From the NCBI GenBank assembly GCA_028277545.1, contig JANQGB010001018.1, positions 1 through 13,971 of the forward strand: 13,971 nt of DNA, written 5' to 3'. A program made the translations under genes and the position numbers. This DNA is from Phycisphaerae bacterium. Its GTDB lineage: Bacteria; Planctomycetota; Phycisphaerae; UBA1845. Under the pieces are notes generated by a model. It had not been told where the DNA came from. It ran no database searches and saw nothing but the letters and a program-made list of their open reading frames with translations. Shown piece after piece: positions 1 to 8,281 of this stretch. Numbering within the stretch: position 1 is the first letter of the stretch; every line of letters starts with the position of its first letter.

Positions 1-1890
1 GCAGGAGCCGCAGCCGGCGCAGGCCGCCTCCACCACCACGGCCGGCTCGCCTTTACTCCAGACGACGGCGCCGAACGGGCAAACCTTGGCACAGAGCCCG
101 CACTTTTTGCAGGCCTCCTCGTCGATCCGACTGGTGATGGCCTCGACCTGGATCTGGCCGGCGTTAAGCAGGGCGCCGGCTCGGGAAGCCGCGGCGCCAG
201 CCTGACAGACGGAATCCTTGATGTCCTTCGGCGCTTCGCAGAATCCGGCGAAGTACACGCCGCGAGTGGGAGCGTCCACCGGCTTGAGCTTGGGGTGAGA
301 CTCCATGAAGAAGCCGTCAGACGTCTTGGACAGGGTGAGCATGCCGGCGATCTTGGCGAAGTCCTCAGGCGGCTGGACCCCGACGGATAGGACGACCATG
401 TCCAGTTCATGCCGCTCCAGACGTCCAGACGTGGTGTTCTCCACCGTAATTACCAGGTTGCGCGTCGCAGGGTCCTCTTCGATGTCGCCGGGCAGGCCCC
501 GCACGTAACGCGTGCCCGCCTCCTTGGACCGCTGGAACATCTCCTCGAACGACTTTCCGAAGGCGCGGATGTCCTGGTAGAAGACGACGTTCTCCACGTC
601 GGGATAGTGGTCGGCCAGCAGCAGCGTGTCCTTGATGGTGTTCATGCAACAGATGTTCGAGCAATAGGGCCGGCCGATGCTCGGATTACGCGAGCCGACG
701 CACTGGATGAAGCCGATCCGCCTGGGACGCTGGTGATCGCTGGGGCGTACGAAGTGACCGGCCGTGGGGCCGCCGGCACAGATCAACCGCTCGAACTCCA
801 TCGACGTGATCACGTTGTCGTACCGGGTGTATCCGTACTCGTCCATCTCGGTGGGGTCGTACACGTCCAGCCCGATGGCGACGATGACGGCACCTACCTC
901 GCGGGTGATGACCTCGTCCCGGTCGTCGTAGTTGATGGCCTGCTTCTCGCATACCTCGGCGCACTTGCCGCAGGCGATTGGGTTGTTACCCAGGCAGTCG
1001 TCCATGTTCAGGATGTAAGTGCAGGGCACGGCCTGGGGGAAGGGTATGTACACGGCCTTGCGGGTCGAGAGCCCGGCCTGGTACTCGTCGGGGTGAGTCA
1101 CCGGGCACACCTTGGCACATTCGCCGCAGGAGTTGCAGAGCTTGGAATCGACGTAGCGGGCTTTCTTGCGAATCTTGACCGTGAAGTTGCCAACGTAGCC
1201 CGAGACTTCCTCGACCTCGCTGAAGGTGAGCAACTCGATGTTCGGATGCCGACCGGCATCGATGGCCTTAGGCCCGAGGATTCATATCGAACAGTCCATC
1301 GTGGGGTAGGTCTTGTCGAGCTGGGCCATGATCCCGCCGATGGATGGCTCCTTCTCGACCAGGATGGCCTGGTGGCCGGCTTCGGCCACTTCGAGCGCCG
1401 CCTCTATGCCCGCCACTCCCCCACCGATGACCAGGGTCGACTTGGTGACGGGCACGGTCAGCTCTTCCTGCGGCTGTAGGAACCGGGCCCGGGCCACGGC
1501 GGACGCCACCAGGTCCTTGGCCTTCTGGGTGGCGCCTTCGCGATCGCCGGCGTGCACCCACGAGCAGTGCTCGCGAAGGTTGGCCATTTCCATGAGATAG
1601 GGATTCAACCCGGCCTCACGCACGCACTGCCGGAACGTCGGCTCATGCTGGCGCGGCGTGCACGACGCCACCACCACCCGGTTAAGGCGGTGCTGCCTGA
1701 TGGCATCCTTGATCTCGTTCTGCCCGGGATCCGCACAGGTGTACTTGTTGCGTACGGCGCAGACCACGTCCGGCAGGGTGGTGGCGTATTCCGTGACGGC
1801 CGCACAATCCACCGCGCCGGCAATGTTCAGCCCGCAATCGCACACGAACACACCCACACGAATGTCCTCTTGGGGTGCCTCAGCTATCAT
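1..1890 (-). CDS. hdrA: Heterodisulfide reductase subunit A, selenocysteine-containing (3' end cut by window)
   Basis: This is an HdrA-type FAD and iron-sulfur protein, the electron-bifurcating core of Hdr complexes in the cytoplasm. Reading through one in-frame TGA at 1284-1282 as selenocysteine (Sec203) gives 630 residues with no other stop up to the window edge. Seen in order: the N-terminal HdrA domain (VFVCDCGLNIAG, near 14-25), an FAD Rossmann motif (GGGVAG, near 156-161), the motif DCSI-Sec-ILGP, an inserted ferredoxin domain (C252, C255, C258, C262 and C299, C307, C310, C314), the conserved cysteines C397, C410, C414 and C415, and a C-terminal ferredoxin domain (C594, C597, C600, C604; C624, C627, C630). 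The last cysteine of the final cluster lies beyond position 1; methanogen HdrA is about 650 residues, so little is missing. The ATG at 1890 follows AAAGGG at a good distance and lies 31 bases after the hdrCB stop. A tool treating TGA as a stop would call a 202-residue fragment and a separate remainder. Confidence 0.93.
1245..1260 (-). promoter_or_regulatory. Bacterial SECIS-like hairpin of hdrA
   Basis: The minus strand contains GATGCC-GGTC-GGCATC, a perfect 6-bp stem with the 4-base loop GGUC. The loop begins 27 nucleotides after the TGA. Bacterial SECIS elements lie just downstream of the UGA inside the coding region, and the E. coli fdhF element has GGUCU in its apical loop. The bulged U of the fdhF element is not obvious here. 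The hairpin also encodes the conserved residues DAGRHP, so protein constraint contributes to its conservation. Confidence 0.7.
1282..1284 (-). other. In-frame TGA read as selenocysteine (hdrA, Sec203)
   Basis: The minus strand reads ATG GAC TGC-type codons for MDCSI, then TGA, then ILGPKAIDAGRHP without change of frame. HdrA family members carry Cys or Sec at exactly this position. The frame then stays open for 427 more codons that encode all remaining HdrA domains. The same TGA occurs at the same motif in the second hdrA of this operon. Confidence 0.9.
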
Positions 1891-1921
1891 GGCGTGCCCT
1901 TTCGGCTCAAGCCGTTGTCAC

Positions 1922-3079
1922 TTACTGAGCATCCTCGGGGCTCGTCTCCAATGCCTCGACGACCAACTCGCCGAGGTCGCGCATCTCGATGCAGATGTCG
2001 TTGTTCGGATCCTGCATGGCACACTTGAAGTGCACCTGGCACTTGGGGCAGGAGGTAACCAGGACCTGTGACCCCGTGGCCCGGGCCTCGCCGAGCCGCT
2101 GGACCTGGATCTGCTTGGCGAACCGGTCGCAGTTGGACCACGTGCCGCCGGCGCAACAGGTGGCCGCCGGCCCCGAATGCCGCATCTCGACGAGTTCGAC
2201 GCCCGGCACAGCAGCCAGTACACGGCGCGGCGCCTCGTAAACTCCCAGGTGCCGGCCCAGCCGACAGGGGTCCTGGAACGTCACCCGCCGGCCACCGTTG
2301 GCCTTGAACTTCAGCGAATCAAGGTTCTCGGCCAGGTACTCGCTGAGGTGCGCGACCCGTGGCGGCTGGCCCTTGAAGAACGGTTCGTAGTCCAGCTTCC
2401 AGGTACGCACGCACTCGGCGCAGGGGGCGACCAGCAATTCGGCCCCGCTGTCAGCAACCAACTGTACGTTGTGACGTGCCAGGGCCTCGAAGCTGGCCCG
2501 ATCCCCGTTCCATAGCAGGTCATGCCCGCAGCATCGCTCTTCCTCGGAGACCACGGGCTCTACGTCCAGGGAGTTCATCAGCCGGATCGCGACCCGTGTG
2601 CCCTCCAGCGTCAGCACCTTGAAGTCGGCGAAGAACGCGTCGAAGTACATCGCGCACCCGGCCCAGAAGAACACCTTCCCGGTCTTGCGTTGTGTACGCA
2701 GATCACCGCCGAGCCAGTCGAGCCGCTTCTGCTGCATGCCTCCCTTGGCCATCATCCGCATGGCTGACTGCATCGCCCCGCCGTGCGGGCATTCGGGCTC
2801 GGCTCCTTCGCGATAGGCCATCTCGCGGAGGTTCTGGACGAGTTCCGTGTACTGCACCCTGGCCGGGCAACGACGGTCGCACAGGCTGCACGTCAGGCAG
2901 GAGAACAGCGAGTTGTTCTCCAGGACTACGTCGCGCTGTCCAAGGTTGGCGGCCAGGACGTGGCGCCGCGGGCTGTAGTCGCCGCCGCTGCGGGTGATCG
3001 GGCATGTGGCGGTGCACTTGCCGCAGTCGTAGCAGGCCCAGGCACCGGTCCTTTGCTTGGCCTCAGCGAGTTCCGGCAT
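1922..3079 (-). CDS. HdrC-HdrB fusion (HdrD-like) heterodisulfide reductase subunit
   Basis: The 385-residue protein joins an HdrC-type ferredoxin domain to an HdrB-type catalytic domain, as in HdrD and related proteins of anaerobes. Two [4Fe-4S] motifs are visible: C16, C19, C22, C26 and C61, C64, C67, C71. Two CCG domains follow. The first is C142, C183-C184-G185, C220 and C223. The second is C272, C308-C309-A310, C344 and C347, with spacings that fit the family pattern. In HdrB these cysteines hold non-cubane [4Fe-4S] clusters that reduce a disulfide. The second motif reads CCA instead of CCG. No membrane segment is visible, so a soluble protein is likely. The ATG at 3079 overlaps the end of mvhD by 17 bases and follows AAGGAG; the stop is TAA. 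The true substrate is not known: heterodisulfide is unlikely in a bacterium, and another thiol, disulfide or enzyme partner is possible. Confidence 0.9.
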   Translation of the reverse strand: MPELAEAKQRTGAWACYDCGKCTATCPITRSGGDYSPRRHVLAANLGQRDVVLENNSLFSCLTCSLCDRRCPARVQYTELVQNLREMAYREGAEPECPHGGAMQSAMRMMAKGGMQQKRLDWLGGDLRTQRKTGKVFFWAGCAMYFDAFFADFKVLTLEGTRVAIRLMNSLDVEPVVSEEERCCGHDLLWNGDRASFEALARHNVQLVADSGAELLVAPCAECVRTWKLDYEPFFKGQPPRVAHLSEYLAENLDSLKFKANGGRRVTFQDPCRLGRHLGVYEAPRRVLAAVPGVELVEMRHSGPAATCCAGGTWSNCDRFAKQIQVQRLGEARATGSQVLVTSCPKCQVHFKCAMQDPNNDICIEMRDLGELVVEALETSPEDAQ

Positions 3080-3578
3080 CGCTGCGTACTCCTTCCCTGG
3101 GCGAATGGTCCGCTCCTGAGTTGGCCAGCGGGGTAGGGCCGAGTTGACGGACCTGATCCGTAAACTCGTTGATCACCTGGGCGAAACGGGCCCCTTCGGC
3201 GGCGCTGATCCACTCCAGCCGTAGCCGGCCCTCTTCCAGGCCCAGCAGTCTCACCACGTTCCTGGTCTTCTCGAACTGCTCGACGGCCCGTTCGTTGCCG
3301 AAGATGTAATGGCAGTCACCAAAATGACAGCCGGAGACGAGCACACCGTCGGCCCCTTTCTCAAAAGCCCGCAGCACAAAGCCCGGCTGGATTCTGCCGG
3401 AGCACATGACGCGGATCATCCGGAAGTGTGGCTGGTGTTGGATACGCGAGACGCCGGCCGTGTCGGCCCCGGCGTACGAGCACCAGTTGCAGGCGAACAC
3501 GACGATGTTCGGCTGCCATGTTTCTGGCGTCCGGCCCGTCGCCTCCGCCGCTACCGGCGCCGTCTGTGCCTCGGTCAT
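3063..3578 (-). CDS. mvhD: MvhD-type [2Fe-2S] electron-transfer protein
   Basis: This 171-residue protein matches the MvhD (delta subunit of F420-nonreducing hydrogenase) family, which passes electrons between a hydrogenase or formate dehydrogenase and HdrA through a [2Fe-2S] cluster. Family motifs are clear: CNWCSYAGAD (C30, C33), MCSGRI (C59) and GCHFGDCHY (C84, C89). Some family members carry Sec at one of these sites; here all are TGC or TGT cysteines. The N-terminal 20 residues and a polar C-terminal tail are not conserved by eye. The ATG at 3578 overlaps the TGA of the long hdrA in an ATGA junction and has GAGGAGG a few bases upstream, which decides this start over an in-frame upstream ATG at 3698. 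The gene ends with TGA and overlaps hdrCB, so the three proteins are probably made together and form one complex. Confidence 0.92.
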   Translation of the reverse strand: MTEAQTAPVAAEATGRTPETWQPNIVVFACNWCSYAGADTAGVSRIQHQPHFRMIRVMCSGRIQPGFVLRAFEKGADGVLVSGCHFGDCHYIFGNERAVEQFEKTRNVVRLLGLEEGRLRLEWISAAEGARFAQVINEFTDQVRQLGPTPLANSGADHSPREGVRSDAGTR

Positions 3579-6500
3579 GGCGCCACCTCCTCGCCGAAGA
3601 AGGCGTCGATCATGGCGTGTACCTGCCGGTCCGTATAGTGCTGTGCCGTGATTGCTCCGGAGGGGCACCAGCTCGCACAAGTGCCACATCCCTTGCACAA
3701 GGATCCGTTTATGCGGGCAGCGAACACACCGTCGCCGGCTTCAACCAACTCGGGAGCCTGGAACTGGCAGATATCAACGCACTTGCCGCAGCTACGACAC
3801 CGCTGCTCGTCGACTGTAGCGATGGTCGGGTCGAGCCTGACCTTGTCATAGGCCAAGTACACCGAGGCCTTGGCCGCGGCCGCGGACGCCTGGGCGACCG
3901 TGTCGACGATGTCCTTGGGCCCTTGCACGGTGCCGGCCAGCAGCACGCCTTCAACAGCCGTCTCTACCGGGGCCAGCTCCGGATGGCGCTCCAGGAAGAA
4001 ACCGTCCAGGCCCACACTGGCCTTGAGGATGTCGTGAAACTGATCCATCTCCGGTTGCCGGGGTTTCATGCCCACGCTGAGCACCACCAGGTCCGTGGGC
4101 ACCTCGAGTTCGCGCCCCAGCAGGTCATCGAAGCAGCGCACCGCCTCGGCCCGCTCTTCGCCGATGATCCTGGGTTCCTGCCCCGGGGGAATGCGGACGA
4201 ACAGCACGCCCAGGCCGCGAGCCTGGCGATACATCTCCTCCGCACCCGCGGAGATCGTGCGGATGTCACGGTAGAAGACTGTCGTGTCGATGCCCTGCTG
4301 GTGGAGGATCGTGGCCTGCTTGATGGCCGTTGGACAGCAGTAGCGGGAACAGCCGGTGAAGCCTTCGGGATCGCGCGAGCCGACGCAAAGAACGAACGAG
4401 GCGTGTCGTGGCTTACGATCCTGGATCTTCAGCTCATCTTCGTGTTCAAAGAAGGCCCGCTCCAGTTCCTCGCTGGTGATCACGTTTGGCACCCGCCCGT
4501 AGCGGAGCTCCATCCAGGGATCGTACAGATCCGCACCGAATGCCAGGATAATGGCACCTACGGGCAGGACCTCGTTCGATGCTCCTTTCAGGGTGACTTC
4601 GAAGTTGCCGACGAACCCGGTGATGCTTTCGACCTCTGTGCTGAGCAGCACGCGGGCACCGCATTGCCGGAGCCGTTCCTCCTTCTGCTCCAGGACTTCG
4701 GCCGCCGGGCGCATATTGGGGTAGAGGTGCTTGAGGTTGGGGGCGGCCAGTCGGCCACCCAGTTGAGGCCGCTTCTCTACCAGGGTCACCGGGAACCCCT
4801 GGCCGGCCAGATCCGTGGCGGCCTGGATGCCGGCGATGCCGCCCCCCACCACCAGCGCCGAGCGGATCATCGGAACCTCGCCCTCGTGCAGCGGTTCAAG
4901 GTGCCGGGCGCGGGCCACTCCCATACGGATCAGGGCCTGGGCCTTCTCCTGGGCTTGCCCGGGGTCGCTCGAATGCACCCAGGAGCACTGGTCTCGAATG
5001 TTGACCATCTCGAGCAGATAGGGATTGAAGCCGATGCGGGCACAAGTATCCCGGAATATGGGCTCGTGAGTGCGCGGCGTGCAGGCCGCCACCACGATGC
5101 GATTCAACTTGTGCTCGTTGATGAGTTCGACAAGCTCATCCTGGCCGGTGGTGGAGCAGGCGAACAGGTTGGTCGTGGCCACCGCTACGTCGGGAATCGC
5201 CTCAGCGGAGCCGGCCAGCTTCTCGACGTCCAGTACCCCGGCGATGTTGATACCACAGTGGCACACCAGCACGCCTATCTGCGGCGGTCCCGAGAGGTCG
5301 AGCGGCTCAACCTGTACGTCTTCTTCCTCCACACGATGACCGGTGAGGTAGTGCTGTGCCCGGGCGGCCACGGCAGAGGCTTGGGCGACGCAGTCGGGGA
5401 TAACCTGAGGGCCAACGGCACTGCCGCAGACGAACACTCCCTCGCGAGTGCTCTCCACGGCGGACACTGCCGGATCCTTGCGAGCAATGAACCCGTAGTC
5501 GTCAGTCCGGATGCCAAGCGTGCGGGCCAGTTCCTGGGCGCCGTCGTTGGGCGCGGCTGCCACGGAGAGCACCACCAGGTCGGCCGGGTAGCGCCGCTGC
5601 TTGTGCTCCAGGGTGTCTTCGACGAAGACCTCAAGCGTATCGTCGTCCGGCAGCCAGTCGACCTTGGCCGGCCGGCCACGTATGTAGCGGGCGCTGTTCT
5701 CATCACGCGAGCGCTGAACGAAGTCGTCGAACCCCTTCCCGAAGGCCCGCAGGTCGGTGTAGAGAATCGTTATGTCTTCGACCTCGGGATCGTGCTGCCG
5801 GATGAGCATGGAGTCCTTGACGGCATTCATGCAGCAGAAGCGGCTGCAATAGGGCCTACCGCCTTCGCCGCGAGCGCCCACGCATTGGATGAAGATGATT
5901 CGCCGGGGCGTCTTCATGTCCGACGGCCGCACGACGTGCCCGCCCGTTACGCCGGAGGCGTTGAGCATTCTCTCCAGTTCGAGGCTGGTTACGACATTGG
6001 GCAGACGGCCGTAGCCGTAGTTACCCAGCTTGCGGGCGTCGAACTCCTGAAAGCCGACGGCCACCAGGATGGCCCCGGCGTTACGCTCCAACTCCTCCGG
6101 CTGCTGATCGAAGTCGATGGCCTCGACCTCGCAGGCCTTGCTGCAATGACCGCAGGCCAGCAGGCTCAAACCGTAGTCGGCGTTCTTCCGCTGTTTGTAG
6201 CGCTGGACCTTCTCCAGCCGCTGGCGCTGCTTCTCGCTGAGGTAGCCGCCGAGGTTGAGGCAGGCGTCCGGGTCTATGACGTAGGCGGCCGGCACCGACT
6301 GCGGGAAGGGACGGTAGATCGCTTTGCGGGCTTTGAGTCCTACGTCGAACTCGTTGCCGCCCACGACCGGGCAGACATCCACGCACTGCCCGCAGGCCAC
6401 GCACTGATCCTCGAGGATGTACCGCGGGTGCTTGCGGATCTGCACGGTGAAGTTGCCCGGCTCACCAAGACAGCCGACGACTTCGGCGTTGGAGATGACC

Positions 6501-6763
6501 TCGATCAGGGGATGCCGACCGGCATCCATGGCCCGGGGGCCCAGGATTCATATCGAGCAGTCCATGGTGGGAAAGGTCTTGTCGAGTTGGGCCATGCGTC
6601 CGCCCAGGGACGGAGACTTCTCCACCAGGGTCACCCGAACCCGGGCATTGGCCAAATCGAGGGCCGCCTGGATACCCGCGATTCCACCGCCGATGACCAG
6701 CGTTCTTCTGTCCGTGACCGGTTGCACTTCACTCTCCGTTTGCGTCAATCGATCACCTGCCAC
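3575..6763 (-). CDS. hdrA: Double-module HdrA-type flavoprotein with selenocysteine
   Basis: Reading TGA at 6550-6548 as Sec72 joins two open frames into a 1062-residue protein, far longer than ordinary HdrA (about 650). It holds two HdrA modules. Module 1 (about 1-480) starts directly with an FAD motif (GGGIAG, near 26), then DCSI-Sec-ILGP, an inserted ferredoxin domain (C121, C124, C127, C131; C168, C204, C207, C211) and the cysteines C294, C306, C310, C311. Module 2 (about 494-1062) has the N-terminal HdrA domain (VCHCGINIAG), a second FAD motif (GGGIAG) and the CVGSR/GCSRYCC cysteines. It ends with two ferredoxin motifs (CRSCGKCVDIC, CKGCGTCASWC). Module 2 lacks both the Sec/Cys motif and the inserted ferredoxin. 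The start is a GTG at 6763 with a weak AGG-type site upstream, 50 bases after korC; the exact start is the least certain point. Long HdrA-type proteins such as BamE occur in anaerobic aromatic degraders; whether this one serves that or another pathway is open. Confidence 0.9.
6510..6527 (-). promoter_or_regulatory. Bacterial SECIS-like hairpin of the long hdrA
   Basis: The minus strand reads GGATGCC-GGTC-GGCATCC, a perfect 7-bp stem with loop GGUC. The loop starts 27 nucleotides after the TGA, the same distance as in the other hdrA. A stretch of 17 bases is identical between the two elements, including the third codon positions. Confidence 0.7.
6548..6550 (-). other. In-frame TGA read as selenocysteine (long hdrA, Sec72)
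   Basis: The minus strand encodes TMDCSI, then TGA, then ILGPRAMDAGRHP in one frame. The 71 codons before it carry the FAD-binding start of HdrA, and the 990 codons after it carry the rest, so neither half makes a complete protein alone. The position matches Sec203 of the second hdrA and the Cys/Sec site of the family. Confidence 0.9.
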
Positions 6764-6813
6764 TGCTTACCTGCCTTGTCTTGCGGTAGGGGCGCGTCGT
6801 GCCGCGCCCGGCC

Positions 6814-7398
6814 TCAAGGGGTCTCGCTTCCGGCCGCGACCGCGCCGGCTTCCGCGCCGGCGTAGTGCTCATCGAAATGCACGAATCCGGCTTCCAGGGC
6901 GCGGAGATTGAGTTCCTCGGTTCCGGGGGGCACCGAGGCCTTCACCGCGGCCCGCATCTGGTCGCGCGTTACCACTCTGCTTACCGCCGCGAAGAAGCCC
7001 AGCATGACGATGTTCTGGACGATGGTGCGCCCCAGCGTCTCCGCGATTCGAGTCGAGGGAATCCCGAACGCCGGTTGGCCTTCCTTGAGCGTGGCGTGCA
7101 CCAGGTCCTCTTCATAGACCAGGGCACCCTCGTCCTTCAGTTCGTCGTGGTACTTGTCGTACCCTTCGGCCGACATGACGACGAAGAAGTCCGGCCGGCG
7201 AATATAGGGGTAGAGCACCGGCTTGTCCGAGAGCACCAGGGTCGCACTGCATGCCGACCCGCGGGCTTCCGGGCCGAAGCTCTGTATCATCGTCGCGTTG
7301 CAGCCGGCATCGAGGGCGTAGGCCCGGCCGGTGATGTACCCCGAAAGGACCACGCCCTGGCCGCCAAAACCGGTGACGCGAATCTCGGTTCTACTCAT
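6814..7398 (-). CDS. korC: 2-oxoglutarate:ferredoxin oxidoreductase, gamma subunit
   Basis: The 194-residue protein is the gamma subunit of the 2-oxoacid:ferredoxin oxidoreductase family. It starts with the family glycine motif GFGGQGV (G10 onward), followed by FGPEARGSAC, typical of Kor and Vor gamma chains. This subunit completes the enzyme that converts 2-oxoglutarate plus CoA to succinyl-CoA and CO2 while reducing ferredoxin, or runs in reverse. The ATG at 7398 overlaps the end of korB by 8 bases, so translation is probably coupled. It ends with TGA at 6814, 50 bases before the GTG of the long hdrA. The alanine- and glycine-rich C-terminus has no recognisable motif. Substrate could be another 2-oxoacid, but subunit order and size fit Kor best. 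Confidence 0.93.
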   Translation of the reverse strand: MSRTEIRVTGFGGQGVVLSGYITGRAYALDAGCNATMIQSFGPEARGSACSATLVLSDKPVLYPYIRRPDFFVVMSAEGYDKYHDELKDEGALVYEEDLVHATLKEGQPAFGIPSTRIAETLGRTIVQNIVMLGFFAAVSRVVTRDQMRAAVKASVPPGTEELNLRALEAGFVHFDEHYAGAEAGAVAAGSETP

Positions 7399-8281
7399 GG
7401 ATCCAACCTCCCTCGGGCGGCATGGGCACGTACTCGTCGCCCAGCGTCTTGCCGTAGTGCTCGTGCATCAGGTCATCGAAGGTGGGGAGTTCTTCATCGA
7501 CGAACTTGCCGCAAACGATCTTGCCCTGGAAAGCGATGGGTACGTCGGCCGGATCGGCGCCGTGGCGGATCTCCGCGTTGTCGTGATAAAAACGCATCAG
7601 GTCGAAACCGGTGCCCAGCTTGTTCAGCCGGGCATACAAGGTTGAGCACGGTGCGATGACCTCAACCAGGCGGAAGCCGCGGCGTGTGATGGCCTCCTTG
7701 AAGGAGCGGGTGAGCCGGCGGGTGTGCAGCGACGTCCAGCGGGCCACGTAGGTCGCGCCGCAACTGGCGGCCAGGTGCGGCAGATTGAACGGTGGCTCGA
7801 AGTTGCCGTAGGGCATGGTCGATGACTTCGCCGAGAGCGGCGTGGTCGGCGCGTTCTGGCCTCCGGTCATGCCGTAGATGAAGTTGTTCACCAGCACCAC
7901 CAGCAGATCCATCCGCCGGCGGGCGGCATGAACGAAGTGGTTGCCGCCGATACCGACCAGATCGCCGTCGCCGGAGAAGACGACTACCAGCAGCTCCGGC
8001 CGGCCCAGCTTCAGCCCGGTGGCAAAGGGGACCGCACGACCATGAGTGGTGTGAAAGGCGTCGAGCTTCATGTAACCGGCCACCCGGCCCGTGCACCCGA
8101 TGCCCGACACGATGGACACCTTGTTCAGGTCAACCTCCGTCTCCTCCAGTGCCGTGGCAAAGCACTTGACCACCGTGCCGATGCCGCACGTCGGGCACCA
8201 GATGTGCGGAATGCGGTCCATCCGCAGATACGGCGAAACGGGATGTTCATGATCCGCGGCCGGTTCGGTGACTGTCGTCAT
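7391..8281 (-). CDS. korB: 2-oxoglutarate:ferredoxin oxidoreductase, beta subunit (TPP-binding)
   Basis: The 296-residue protein is the thiamine-diphosphate-binding beta subunit. Visible motifs are WCPTCGIG (C29, C32), SGIGCTGR (C63) and the TPP/Mg motif GDGD (104-107) followed by NN at 132-133. IYGMTGGQ follows, which is the usual Kor sequence. A further cysteine sits in IAPCSTLYARLN near residue 210, where the family has the last ligand of its [4Fe-4S] cluster. Most relatives have CPGC at the first motif; here it is CPTC, and both cysteines are kept. The ATG at 8281 overlaps the korA TGA in an ATGA junction, so the two chains are coupled in translation. Stop is TAG, inside the start region of korC. 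Confidence 0.95.
   Translation of the reverse strand: MTTVTEPAADHEHPVSPYLRMDRIPHIWCPTCGIGTVVKCFATALEETEVDLNKVSIVSGIGCTGRVAGYMKLDAFHTTHGRAVPFATGLKLGRPELLVVVFSGDGDLVGIGGNHFVHAARRRMDLLVVLVNNFIYGMTGGQNAPTTPLSAKSSTMPYGNFEPPFNLPHLAASCGATYVARWTSLHTRRLTRSFKEAITRRGFRLVEVIAPCSTLYARLNKLGTGFDLMRFYHDNAEIRHGADPADVPIAFQGKIVCGKFVDEELPTFDDLMHEHYGKTLGDEYVPMPPEGGWIHE

Noticed and set aside
409..1479. A plus-strand open frame of 356 codons opposite the left-hand hdrA
   Set aside because: The minus strand encodes HdrA continuously here; the plus-strand product shows only low-complexity mirrored codons.
3063..3698. Longer mvhD starting at 3698
   Set aside because: The extra 40 residues overlap the C-terminal ferredoxin part of the long hdrA in another frame; the ATG at 3578 has a strong GAGGAGG site and an ATGA junction.
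1282..6550. Reading the two broken hdrA genes as pseudogenes or frameshifts
   Set aside because: Both breaks are single TGA codons at the same conserved Cys/Sec site, frame is unchanged, and all downstream motifs are intact.
3428..6865. A plus-strand open frame of 1145 codons opposite the long hdrA
   Set aside because: It is antisense to a gene with clear FAD, Sec and Fe-S motifs. Its protein has no recognisable domain, and long antisense frames are common in GC-rich DNA.
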